64,000 bases of DNA from a virus: IMG/VR virus record IMGVR_UViG_3300009104_002192, positions 78,349 through 142,348 of that record. The stretch is one strand, 5' to 3'. A model generated the notes under the pieces. It searched no databases, had not been told where the DNA came from, and was given only the letters and a program-made list of their open reading frames with translations. The translations under genes and the position numbers were made by a program. Of this stretch, positions 28,301 to 35,210 are shown piece after piece. Each line of letters begins with the position of its first letter. Within the stretch, counting starts at the first letter, position 1.

Positions 28301-31300
28301 CCAGTTGACAAAACGCTCAACGGCTGAGCAAGTCAATATGATGAGGGACCGTTATGCTGGAGAGATGAGACAGAGAGAAGGTAAAATGGGCGCTATAGTT
28401 ACTGGACTAGGCATAGGACCGGGCGCAAAGGATGAGGTGATGGACAAATTAAAGAAGGCGAGCTCGGTTGAAGAGGTGACAAAAATCATAAAAGACGCGG
28501 ATGGAGAAGTCTCAGATAAACAAAAAGTCACTCTAGAGCAACTTGAAGGCGAAATACAAGAACATAAAGCTCAGAAAAAAGTCTTAGAAGAAATTACGGC
28601 CATTTATAATCGGAAAAAGGCTACCGCTGCCGCCGCCGCGGCTGAAGAAGAAGAAAAACTGAAAGTAGAAAGAAAAGCTCTAGAAAAGGAAGCAAGCGGT
28701 AAGATCGGCCAAGCTCTAGAGCTAAAAACTCCCGAAGCGAAAAGAGCATTCAATAAAGAGATTAGAAATATGGATTGGAAAAAGCTTTCTGAGCTAAATA
28801 CATATTTCGATGAACAGGAAGCAGGCGTTTTACACGCACTGTATCCGGGCTCGAAGGACCTAGAGGAAGCTTTATCTCCTACAGGAGGCTTACTCGGAGA
28901 AGGGAGTGCGGCTAAGAGGAAAACAGTCAAAGAGATGATGGCGGAGAGAACAAGGCAAGCCGCAGGAAGAACTGCGAATTTATTTGGAGATAATATATTT
29001 AGTTACGATGCAGAACTTCAAAAGGCTGGCTTTAAGGAAAGATATACAAATCCAATGCTTCCCGGACAGAATAATGCTTTTAAAAATGCAAAAATAGATG
29101 ACCCGTTTCAAATCCGCGCTGGAGCAGAAGTCACTTTCATGGATGACAAGGGTATTATAGAAAGCATTAGAGACAGATACGCTACAATTGGAGTTGGCGC
29201 TCAAGAGGCTAAAGCCCTTACGCAAGACGTGGCCAAGAAAGTTATTAAGGGGAGATTGGAAGCCTTCAAACTATTTAAAAATTCAGACTTAAGTTATAGT
29301 CAATATATAGTTAAGTTAGCGGGAGCTGAACTGGAAATGTTTAGAACAGATGCTGCATCCGGGAAAATAAGCCAAGCAGACTTAGCCGGTAAGTTAAAGG
29401 CTCAAGTAGATAAAGAGTTAGGAGAAGGGTTAAATGTCGATCATTTATTCGCTCAGTACTTGCACGCCAACATGTCCATGAATAAGAAAGACTATGATAA
29501 TTTAGCTCGCACAGTTGCAGAGTCAATGGCTTCAGGATTGATGGGACATAAAGGCGGTGGAATTCATTCTGCTCAATTAGTTCAAGATAAGAGTAAAAAA
29601 ATCGTAGACCGTGTGAAGGGCCTTGAATTAGGTAAAAGTCAAACAACGGCTTATACTAATGCTCTAGGAACATTCGAAACATTCCAAATGAATTTTAACC
29701 TAGGCTTAGGGGGCAGAGCACAGATGCTTGCTGCTTTAAATACGAAACTTCAATCTGCTCTTCAGAACACTAGGGGAACAGATGGCGAGATAGAAAAAGC
29801 TTACGATGAATACATAGAAGCTTTAACTACTGGCTTAAGGCCTCAAGATAAAATTATGGAACGTAAGGGCATAATGGATTCTACGGGTAAGAAGGTGGGG
29901 AGAGATCAGATAAAAACTTTAGATTCGAAAGTTGAAAGTATAGTAAACAAATACGAAGGTCAGGCCGCGGCTGGCCTGATAACAGAGGAAGGCCGGACAA
30001 CTCTACAAAATGCTGAAAGCATACTTGAGGCTACAAAGCTAGCTAACGAAAAAGACTTAGTCTCTACGGCCGCTATGACCACCGCAAGAAAGAATTTTTT
30101 AGACGCCTTACTTAAGCATGGATCAGATCAGACGGCGGTTGCTGATGCTTATAGGAATTACGCCGCGTCTGTGGCCGCTAAATTTAAACCGCAAGATTTA
30201 ACCGGTATTAGCGCACAAGTTACGGGGCAATTTGGTCAAGAAATGATGGGACCAGACGCAGGCACTTTTGGCGCAACCTCGCAAGCTATAACCGAGAAGT
30301 ATAATAAGGCGTTCGGGAAGGGACAAATATCGAAAGCAGCAGTACCAAGATTAGCAAAAGCCGAAGGGGCGCTCAAAGCTGCTGAAAGTAAAGCTAAAGC
30401 AGGAGTCTTAACTGCGGAACAATTAACGGGCGCTTATTTGAAATTTCTAAATACTCTCAATTCTGAAACTAATAAGCTTACTGAGGTTCAAGCGGCTTAT
30501 GAGAAATATACAGCGAGCTTAGGTGAGAAAAAGGGCGGGAAGGATTTGGTCACAAGCAGAACCAAAGTCCTTGAGGCTACGAGAAAAGGCGCCACAAGAG
30601 GCGGTCAAGCTGGATTAGTTGAGGAAGTCGAGTCAATAACCAAAGCCAATCAGAGACTTTTCAATAGAGGAAAATTAACCGGTGAAAGCTTAGAAGCTTT
30701 AAATAAAGCAGAAAGTCAGTATCATAATGCTCAAACCAATTGGGCAAACGGTTTATCGAGCACTGCGGCGTTGATGGCTGCAGCATCTAAGAATCTTCAA
30801 GCGGCTGTCGCTTCCGGCAACACTGGTAAAATAAAAAAAGCATTAAATGAATACATATCGAAATTAGATACAGAGCTTAAGCCTCAAGACTATCTTGAAA
30901 AAGCTGGTAAATTCATTCAAAAAAATCAAAACAAAGTAGGAAAAGGTAATAGAGAAGACTTCGCTAAGGATTTGAAAAAAACATCAGACAAGTACGAAAA
31001 GTTAGTTGATGAAGGGTTATTGACCGAGCAGGATGGTCAAATTATTTCTCAAGCTTTAGCAGACTTTGGCGCAGCTCAACAAAACTTCAAAGACGGTTTG
31101 ATTTCTCAATCGCAACTTTTGAAAAGTGCTGAAAATCAATTATCAAAAATCTCTGGCACAAGCGGAAGCGCTGAAATCAAAAAAGCCATGAAAGACTATA
31201 TGAAGGCGTCAACTGAGCCTATCGACGCCTTGTCCACCTTACAAGAGACCGGCAAAGATCTGGGGTCCTTGGGCGGGGGGATACTGGGTAAAGATCTGGG

Positions 31301-33605
31301 CAAATTCAAAAAGCAACTTCAAGGCATAAACCAGTCTTACAACGACTCGGTCAATGATGGTACCCTTACTAGACAAAACGCTAAGACTTTAAAGAAGGCA
31401 GCTAAAGACTTCGCTCTCTCTGAATATGAATTTGGTAAAGAGATGAGAGGTTCAGCGGATCACATTAGCGCAGCTAAATCTCTGCTTGAGAAGCATTTAA
31501 AAGTAGGCAGCAAAAAAACAGAGCAGTCTTTGAAAAAGTATTTAAAAGCTATTGATGGAGCCACGACCCCTTTAGATGTAAAGCAGTTTAATATAGGTCA
31601 AATCACAAAATTTGCAGAACAATTAACTAAGGCGGAAAGAAGAAAATTCCGCAGAAGCTTAAATGGAAAAGATTTCAAAGAGATAAGAGCTTCTAGGGAG
31701 CGTGGAGAAATATCAAGAAAGGAAGAGAAAGATATATCAAGTAAGCTGGGTGAAATCAAAAAGTTAGAAGCCGAGGGCGCCCCTCTTGAAGAAATAAGAA
31801 AAGCTTGGGACGATTACTACAAATTGAGAGGAAGGGCATATGATTCAGAGACTGAATTTATAAAAGGTCTGGCAAATTTTTATAGATTGAGCGGTCAAGG
31901 CGACATTAAAGAGGTAATGGACACCACTAGAAGGGGTATTGTGAATCAATCTAGAGGAGACTTCTCTGACCTTGATGAGGCCCAAGGGTTCAATCAGAAC
32001 TTAATCGACTATCAAAACGAATTAAGGACTATAGCTGCAGAAAGAGGAGCAACCGAAAACGATCTTAAAGATGCCCTTAAGGCTGAAGCCGAATATCAAA
32101 AAATGATTATTGACTTTAACAAAGGCAAGATCCAGTCTAAAGATAGGATAGCTGGTGCTGACGCAGCACTAAAGGCTAAGAGAGCAGCAGGGAAGGACAC
32201 GGCGGACGATTTCCTTGACGCTATGCAGGCAAGATTTTCATACGGCAAAAGAGAGGCGATTCAAGCTATACAAGACACTGTGTTAAATATGATCGATACT
32301 TTTGAAAGCGAATTAAATGACGCTTTATTTAACGCTATTTCGGGAGCTAAAGACGCCAAAGAAGCCTTTAAAGACATGGCTGACGCCATGCTTGATGAAA
32401 TAACTAGAATGAGTATAGAAGCGACCACTAGGGCTGTTATAGGAAGCTTAGGGATACCGGGTATGGCAAGGGGTGGATTGGTAACGGGTGGATCAGGAGT
32501 TAAAGATGATGTTCCTAGGCTGTTACAGGGGGGAGAATTCGTAATAAAGAAAGATTCTGTGGATAAGTTTGGACCGGGATTATTTAAAGCTCTAAATGAA
32601 CAAAATGTTGCCCAGTTTAGTGAGGGGGGGGTTGCTAGCTCTTTAGAGACCCCTTTGCAACGAAGTATGAGGAGTAAGGGTATTGGAATAGGGATGGAGA
32701 AGGTGGAGCATGTCCCTGATCCTCAAGGAGGACTAAGTAGTATTTCTGACACTAAAGGCGGAGGCTCTGGATTTACCTTGAGAAACGCTTTTGTTTTCGA
32801 TGACGATAAAAGGCCTACGGGTGGGGTTCTTGAAGTAGATTCAAGGTTAAGTAGAAGAGCTTTAATGGATCCAGATAACCCGAGGAATAAAGTAAGGATG
32901 GATAAAGAAAAAGCTTTGGTAGATTATACGGAACAAAGAATGCAAGACTGGGAAGATTATCAAGAGGCTATGCAAGATTATTATGATAAAAGAAAAAATC
33001 GGTGGAGAATGGCTGGGTGGAATATAGCTATGCAATTAGGCTTAAATTATATGAAAGGCGATAGGGGTGGTGCTAAAAATAAGGGAGAGGGTCGCTTGCA
33101 TGGAGCATGGGACTGGGTTAATGATAAAATAAATAAAAAGGACAATGAACCTTTCCCGGGTGGACAACAGCCGCAAAGAAGAGCTCAAGGAGGCTTTATT
33201 CCGTTTGCAAACGGAGGTCTTAGCTCTGATAAAATACCAGCTATGTTAACCGCTGGTGAATATATAATGAGTAGAGAGTCCGTAGAGAAATATGGTATCG
33301 ACACAATGCGTAAGTTAAACCAAGGACAAGTAGGGGGGTATGCTAAAGGAGGTTTAGTAAATGAAGGAGGTCCGTCTAGTAGTGGAGCGAGTGGTTTATC
33401 TGGCTCTGTAGCAGGAACTAATAACGTTAACATTACAGTAAATGTTGATAGCACGGGCAAGGCTGATAGTCAGTTATCTTCTCAGGGGAGTGCGGCTTCC
33501 GAATCCGAGCAATCTAAGAATATGGCTAGGCAAATAGAAACAGCAGTTGTGGGGGTGTTGTTACAACAGCAGAAACAAGGCGGTATGCTTAGAAAAACTA
33601 GGTAA
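19395..33605 (+). CDS. Giant tape measure protein with embedded modules
   Basis: 4,736 residues; it sets tail length and is threaded in the tube. Residues about 100-340 match the phage-tail tape-measure core (TELARQGLSMEETLRRTKDA, ITARGGAVIGNSLKSIFTRI). From 552 to 1337, five GG/AG-x-(I/V)-P-(N/S)-F motifs (552, 872, 1147, 1259, 1331) delimit modules; two contain PD-(D/E)XK-like residues (E785, D818/D821, D839-x-K841; E1080, D1099, E1118-x-K1120). Residues about 1360-1800 are coiled coil, then comes a Gly/Ala-rich hydrophobic segment (GAMFGPWGAAAGAVVGATMG). About 3480-4060 is a tandem repeat of period near 115 with a P-(Q/I/L)-D mark. The C-terminus has two tape-measure motifs (DDVPRLLQGGEFVI, DKIPAMLTAGEYIM). 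The gene meets the opposite-strand tail genes with an 8-bp overlap. Confidence 0.93.
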   Translation: MAESASVRVRAELDSRPAEKTLARFVKKAESVDVRLSLKDKNFTQPLGRITGAADEFNKSLAASNARVVAFAASAGLMYSVQRALVSVTKSAIEVEAALADINVILGASSTNLAKFGDQLFKIAGQTGQAFQTVTVAATELARQGLSMEETLRRTKDAMILTRLAGMDAASAVDALTASINSFNKAAITSTEIVNKMATVDAAFAVSTNDLADALKRVGSSAIDAGVSFDQLMAMTTSVQQITARGGAVIGNSLKSIFTRIQRTEVLDQLQMLGVAVRDMKGNTLPAIQIMTQLAKTIDSLSSAQKANITELMGGVFQINVVKAALGDLGKEYSIYQNALKVSTDATDAATKRNEKLNETLSALVNKTFQNVKKAGAEIGKLTIAPALEGVLDKVNSALEKFDPKDSESTGNKIARGILEGIGNFIKGPGLIIGLAVIGKLLQQFGKFASDSFKEFFNINEAAKKRLAMEKFINQELSHNEDLTQAILSGELKVADAEKIILKGLEARVLQQEKLNRLIKEASYGLSRRGAHAALVDPTEGTYAVKPPKRSGGHVPNFSQIDIQALVKEELTSASYAKSGTKAVIDTLPGLGLHVRNTEESISYAPGMRSPFINPPIDSPEGRTHREKSIRQTGIDPYQLSSSSGLPGFAKANKKKPTPKIKDLRSSNKSKGVLLPEFGRNDTNLTFQSSLAQVFPDTKSLERQKWAEKGFTGFKMTGVKAARLREKSSASFDTLLDSNFDPAIQGLGSSIVGTNKGKLPKKTTGKFSDYFDKKAWPQTKGRIFEAALNYVAVNMSAKAQMNNRLAEIKNLTGGETWDFPDIKNQLASLYKIQPAGNWDAKSNIDQGTQASIIKKTLNTKYQGKTIPNKSAGSIPNFSLGQKVMGINTIQAKNAIERFRSGEISQAQGLVTQINSSRSLSSAEKSTLKEEINAIRRQKKNAKNPKGLTIDGTNLGSMLVPRVGSSQGTGLAKPKIDKDNTLLRQYLSKNYQAKTGLNFDKLPEEAKKKVISSTKASFPVLAPSRGNNVNIVDDVATAIEKETRSFVASMKGGSEAKKANVLNNLSTHQSSISSAAGAVFESGIKSAFDLEIGKTNDRFDVSTSAGLKEAFPIETPYGEFKIDDNSPLRQDMAAKILRQKIQMGIASGGHVPNFASPQSLTTPPPPYTREETERLIKLWTSGKANRFDPNDLWESMPRNRRGPEVDPITGLPVSLKSPTHSARLQRGYQGNPAFGFGLSPWSGGAVEPRVNPRTGLPYAGGFIPSFSKKDTNRMRESKQAGVPYSQTYLSFVDTSKYAGPVIGNRKDEPTYQALIKAVRSHPDPKNAGMAAGGYIPSFADAADAPAPLPIKKMNLDDLGSEPLKRVKTLESKLKGFVARLEKMNETTGGLSPEVNEAVEEAKGALSFVQKTGKKLGELGGKIQELEDELKPLETDLDEANLSIQGSNTHLEGLRGELEQFKAELGQTEDGVTLAREDLKASNNAISSLPNLEDGYKNLKTKEEEKLQELRAAEQAAGKQERKNLVNKRAVIQGDFDEEGMRHGQPDRVGYTKSVLGELGANAGQAGGRSSIKTLTEGVGASKTGQLDLKAQDALAITLQKQRNAAIMGQHDEAQKIEDEFRLTHKISEKHTHTQDALDKVFQKNLDAGTTIGNKAEEEAALWDKTTQAKKAEYETAKDKTKLAEGEYKEAKRLKGLRGKREKALDKATRAEEKAADQVTLTNRKISEGNQERDKQKRKQKDINNKIDKVNKELDDEVKAQAAKTKEVEEGVDKAKKVNDSTGKVEKGLQKEAEGRKNQSFGAGSYNPWSQQGKRYKSLKVAAGGDTDALAALGLTQGQAQGELAGAKEQRQQAIQGKAMLASMALPMVTSMAAQHFEEGTEEGARGKAGAEAIGQAGSMAAMGAMFGPWGAAAGAVVGATMGIIDVLGKWEDKTYEFNTAAETAEEKLTKFNNASQTYLKSLTEFNEVMTSTSGEIDGNKADKFRKNLSEALLSIPSEYRFQLSKAQGNVERIQEIFAEIQADLQRDANTRRAQADLATEIEERIPRGKGKMFKGKESDSDQKKVFEMIKSTLDMSRFYGEEGEKLGAKLRNASKKIASDFSGFKAVLKEAGADAKTLELLDDMLEGGASNITLLGDEFENFGSDAALASRAGDNLTSSILAYRRRMEAVKEEQDRWNSIMDESKERVKRLASVLLDRLKFIDNMRNQRAAHARGMAMTEIKGRQQVAQPFIDNIQKVDLGASVQRADMQNKQVNSLEKLNSSIKIGLIGTINDKFEKLTTSTERITENASEDQNLTNNELQKQNKTLTGYRDALIKAVTSASGGGDTFHEIAASMKEIIKKAEVTGSARAALESDLLAVVEKGNHDLALMSDAHKNELETQRLSAQYQKETAINTKQMAQLGTIGGMMAGPDFSKINKVFEDAALSSFRANSDQEGSRSSLNILDLLRNFAGTSGAALPASMRANAVEGVKSNLSTKVARIRSGMESTGQMTPELQEELDQLNNNLDEIAETKVAAQLKDVPTHLQTIADKISSLTDKTVNEASMEQAVAAALTSVMGGSSKHIVDPLVRIESILNFQRGINEIKQVQNNVADALKAQQQLAGNIETSMSEVGSMAIDLAKNVPDSILDATVGMNIKQIRGLIDNEGQGFTQDAEGLAKQKGALQKLMNVVIKLDGTITRGKVFDTDWGLNSPDLVAEREDAKIIGGNTSAISRTGQGSMLHKQIVDLKANQEKFESDTRSGKYDEAFNEGMNLTKISALKRHMYGAGPISDVIRITKEHLRMNKEFGFKGPGEGPRVDHQLIEKFINKLVTSSASLKGDEKLDFGAVWGLLREADQEWVNQKGPRYGMAFNQSDGGNLTNQKKVVNAALLALATYAENQKSGASIDHSGSWSDQSGRRKTVREEVRNQMNATMQGLQQRADDPLQTGRKHQVLPTFDQLTGEGGLLDKQLVKNQEVESAQAEMRRLMAQLTKRSTAEQVNMMRDRYAGEMRQREGKMGAIVTGLGIGPGAKDEVMDKLKKASSVEEVTKIIKDADGEVSDKQKVTLEQLEGEIQEHKAQKKVLEEITAIYNRKKATAAAAAAEEEEKLKVERKALEKEASGKIGQALELKTPEAKRAFNKEIRNMDWKKLSELNTYFDEQEAGVLHALYPGSKDLEEALSPTGGLLGEGSAAKRKTVKEMMAERTRQAAGRTANLFGDNIFSYDAELQKAGFKERYTNPMLPGQNNAFKNAKIDDPFQIRAGAEVTFMDDKGIIESIRDRYATIGVGAQEAKALTQDVAKKVIKGRLEAFKLFKNSDLSYSQYIVKLAGAELEMFRTDAASGKISQADLAGKLKAQVDKELGEGLNVDHLFAQYLHANMSMNKKDYDNLARTVAESMASGLMGHKGGGIHSAQLVQDKSKKIVDRVKGLELGKSQTTAYTNALGTFETFQMNFNLGLGGRAQMLAALNTKLQSALQNTRGTDGEIEKAYDEYIEALTTGLRPQDKIMERKGIMDSTGKKVGRDQIKTLDSKVESIVNKYEGQAAAGLITEEGRTTLQNAESILEATKLANEKDLVSTAAMTTARKNFLDALLKHGSDQTAVADAYRNYAASVAAKFKPQDLTGISAQVTGQFGQEMMGPDAGTFGATSQAITEKYNKAFGKGQISKAAVPRLAKAEGALKAAESKAKAGVLTAEQLTGAYLKFLNTLNSETNKLTEVQAAYEKYTASLGEKKGGKDLVTSRTKVLEATRKGATRGGQAGLVEEVESITKANQRLFNRGKLTGESLEALNKAESQYHNAQTNWANGLSSTAALMAAASKNLQAAVASGNTGKIKKALNEYISKLDTELKPQDYLEKAGKFIQKNQNKVGKGNREDFAKDLKKTSDKYEKLVDEGLLTEQDGQIISQALADFGAAQQNFKDGLISQSQLLKSAENQLSKISGTSGSAEIKKAMKDYMKASTEPIDALSTLQETGKDLGSLGGGILGKDLGKFKKQLQGINQSYNDSVNDGTLTRQNAKTLKKAAKDFALSEYEFGKEMRGSADHISAAKSLLEKHLKVGSKKTEQSLKKYLKAIDGATTPLDVKQFNIGQITKFAEQLTKAERRKFRRSLNGKDFKEIRASRERGEISRKEEKDISSKLGEIKKLEAEGAPLEEIRKAWDDYYKLRGRAYDSETEFIKGLANFYRLSGQGDIKEVMDTTRRGIVNQSRGDFSDLDEAQGFNQNLIDYQNELRTIAAERGATENDLKDALKAEAEYQKMIIDFNKGKIQSKDRIAGADAALKAKRAAGKDTADDFLDAMQARFSYGKREAIQAIQDTVLNMIDTFESELNDALFNAISGAKDAKEAFKDMADAMLDEITRMSIEATTRAVIGSLGIPGMARGGLVTGGSGVKDDVPRLLQGGEFVIKKDSVDKFGPGLFKALNEQNVAQFSEGGVASSLETPLQRSMRSKGIGIGMEKVEHVPDPQGGLSSISDTKGGGSGFTLRNAFVFDDDKRPTGGVLEVDSRLSRRALMDPDNPRNKVRMDKEKALVDYTEQRMQDWEDYQEAMQDYYDKRKNRWRMAGWNIAMQLGLNYMKGDRGGAKNKGEGRLHGAWDWVNDKINKKDNEPFPGGQQPQRRAQGGFIPFANGGLSSDKIPAMLTAGEYIMSRESVEKYGIDTMRKLNQGQVGGYAKGGLVNEGGPSSSGASGLSGSVAGTNNVNITVNVDSTGKADSQLSSQGSAASESEQSKNMARQIETAVVGVLLQQQKQGGMLRKTR
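29700..31600 (+). repeat. About 115-residue tandem repeats in tape measure
   Basis: The mark P-(Q/I/L)-D recurs at residues 3483, 3599, 3830, 3942 and 4059, with a degenerate KDL copy near 3717, giving a period of 112-117 residues. Each unit also has a K-Y/E...G-x-(L/I)-(T/S) segment and a helical A-rich segment. Boundaries are approximate. The repeats are diverged at the DNA level, so they are old duplications. Confidence 0.6.
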
Positions 33606-34443
33606 GTTTATTCTTTAATTCTTGAAGCTCTTTATCTATAGTCATCAAAGCTTGATTAAGTATAGCTTCATTTTTATTTATATCATCTCTAAGTAAGGGT
33701 AAATTTAGATTAGGAGTAAAGTCTGTTAAAATTCTATATTGTGCATTAATTTTATTATCTTTAAGGTAATTTGTTTCAAGTATTAATTCCCACTTAGTCG
33801 TTGAGACTTTTCCATTCTGAGTGTTAGGGGGTAGTGGGTGATTTAAAACTATAACAGTGCCTTTTTCAGAATATAATAAATTAGCTATGGACCTATCTTC
33901 GATTGTCCTTTTGTCAAGCATGTTGAAATTCACCTCTACTTCGGCTTTTCCAAAGACTTGTTTAGTTTCCGGAGCTTCTATATATATTCCATGGGTATCC
34001 ACTTCTATATTAAGGATTCCTCCATTCTTATCAACTTCTGTGACTTTAAGTTGAGTGGGGATGTCTACGTCATTGACTAAATCTTTTTTAGAGAGTCCTC
34101 CTTGAAGGGTAAGGATTTCCCCCTTTTTGAAGTCGGCGCCCTTTTTCTTGATAGATATTTCTGAGACTTCGTACTCTTTGAATGTAAGCCTGATAGAGTC
34201 GTTCAAGCCGAGCTTAAGCCCTGTATTCTCGTGAATAAAGATTTTATCATTTTCGACCCTCTCGAAGTCTTTGATATAAAAGAAGTTTTCTTTATTTACT
34301 ATTTTGTAAAAATTATCATCCTCGTCAAAAACAATAAAGCTTCCCTCTATTAAAGCCCCCCAATCCGCTTGGGAAGAAGCAATAACTTTATTAGTGTCTT
34401 TTAAAATAGAAGCCGTATATCCGAAATGTTTCCTTGTTGCCAT
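33598..34443 (-). CDS. Tail-tip-associated protein of unknown function
   Basis: 281 residues, last gene of the minus-strand tail-tip run. It is predicted beta-rich with a Gly/Lys-rich middle (VSEISIKKKGADFKKGEILT) and a C-terminal helical coiled-coil-like end (NQALMTIDKELQELKNKLT). A domain order of beta body plus C-terminal coil suits a fibre or tip-attachment protein. Its stop codon overlaps the end of the tape measure gene on the other strand. Not recognised as a family; probable virion component by context. Confidence 0.5.
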   Translation of the reverse strand: MATRKHFGYTASILKDTNKVIASSQADWGALIEGSFIVFDEDDNFYKIVNKENFFYIKDFERVENDKIFIHENTGLKLGLNDSIRLTFKEYEVSEISIKKKGADFKKGEILTLQGGLSKKDLVNDVDIPTQLKVTEVDKNGGILNIEVDTHGIYIEAPETKQVFGKAEVEVNFNMLDKRTIEDRSIANLLYSEKGTVIVLNHPLPPNTQNGKVSTTKWELILETNYLKDNKINAQYRILTDFTPNLNLPLLRDDINKNEAILNQALMTIDKELQELKNKLT

Positions 34444-34455
34444 AACCTTGTATAT

Positions 34456-35208
34456 TTAATTTACACTATTTGGTGGTAGATTTATGTTATTTTCGGGCAA
34501 AGCTGCGATAAGAATTGCCTGTTCCCCGCCTTCTTCATCTGGCGCCGAAACCGTAATTTTGGGTCGAAATACGTAAGAACTCCCCACTTGGGTAACTTTT
34601 ACACTTTTTATAGATCCATCTTCTACCTCTGCTTCTGCTTCCATATTGAACCCTTTCTTTAAGGGGTGTCCGTTTGGCCCCTCTATTTCTATTGTCGGTG
34701 GGGAACTGTATCCTTTTCCGGGGTTGTCTATATAAACTTCAAATACGTTATCATAAACATTAAAATTATTTATATCTTTAGTTTTTTTGAACTCGAAGTT
34801 CCTGACAAGATCTGGAATATCTCTTAAGTATTGTTTAATTTTTGCTATTCTTTTCTTACATAAAGAACAATCTTCCTGCTCTAACAACTTAATTATCTCT
34901 ATATCTAGTTTTTGTAAAAGTTTTAATCGAGAGCTTTTTAGTTTTTGTATTTTTTGCTCTATGAGGTGGGATTCTATTTTCACTTTACCTGTTTCTGGGT
35001 TATAGTAATCACCGAACGTCGCCAAGTCATCTTCCGTGTCGTTAAACCATAGGGTCTTGTGAACTGACTCTTGAGAAAATTCTTTAAAGGATAGGCATTG
35101 TCTTACCGCTTCCTCTCTCTGAGTGCTAAAAGGAAAAGAGTAAGTAAGCTTCTCTCCAGATTTTAATACAAAAATTAATATATTATGATTGTCTCTATTT
35201 TCGTTCAT
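34456..35208 (-). CDS. Tail protein with C-terminal beta repeat
   Basis: 250 residues. The N-terminal half is charged and helical and holds a C-x2-C pair (CSLCKKRIAKIKQYL). The C-terminal part, about 155-240, has two copies of a GxGY/GSSY...P-(T/K)-I-x-(I/V) beta motif (GKGYSSPPTIEIEGP and VGSSYVFRPKITVSAP), a pattern common in virion proteins of marine phages. It follows the J-like gene by 2 bp, so it is probably a tail-tip accessory or distal fibre-attachment protein. Confidence 0.5.
   Translation of the reverse strand: MNENRDNHNILIFVLKSGEKLTYSFPFSTQREEAVRQCLSFKEFSQESVHKTLWFNDTEDDLATFGDYYNPETGKVKIESHLIEQKIQKLKSSRLKLLQKLDIEIIKLLEQEDCSLCKKRIAKIKQYLRDIPDLVRNFEFKKTKDINNFNVYDNVFEVYIDNPGKGYSSPPTIEIEGPNGHPLKKGFNMEAEAEVEDGSIKSVKVTQVGSSYVFRPKITVSAPDEEGGEQAILIAALPENNINLPPNSVN
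34457..34466 (-). promoter_or_regulatory. GTGTAAATTA element, minus strand
   Basis: On the minus strand GTGTAAATTA lies 13 bp before the start of the terminal tail gene (ATG at 34443), inside the end of the upstream gene. It is followed by TACAAGGTTA, which is also shared with the leader of the M-like gene at 43039. Could be an internal late promoter. Confidence 0.3.
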
Positions 35209-35210
35209 AA

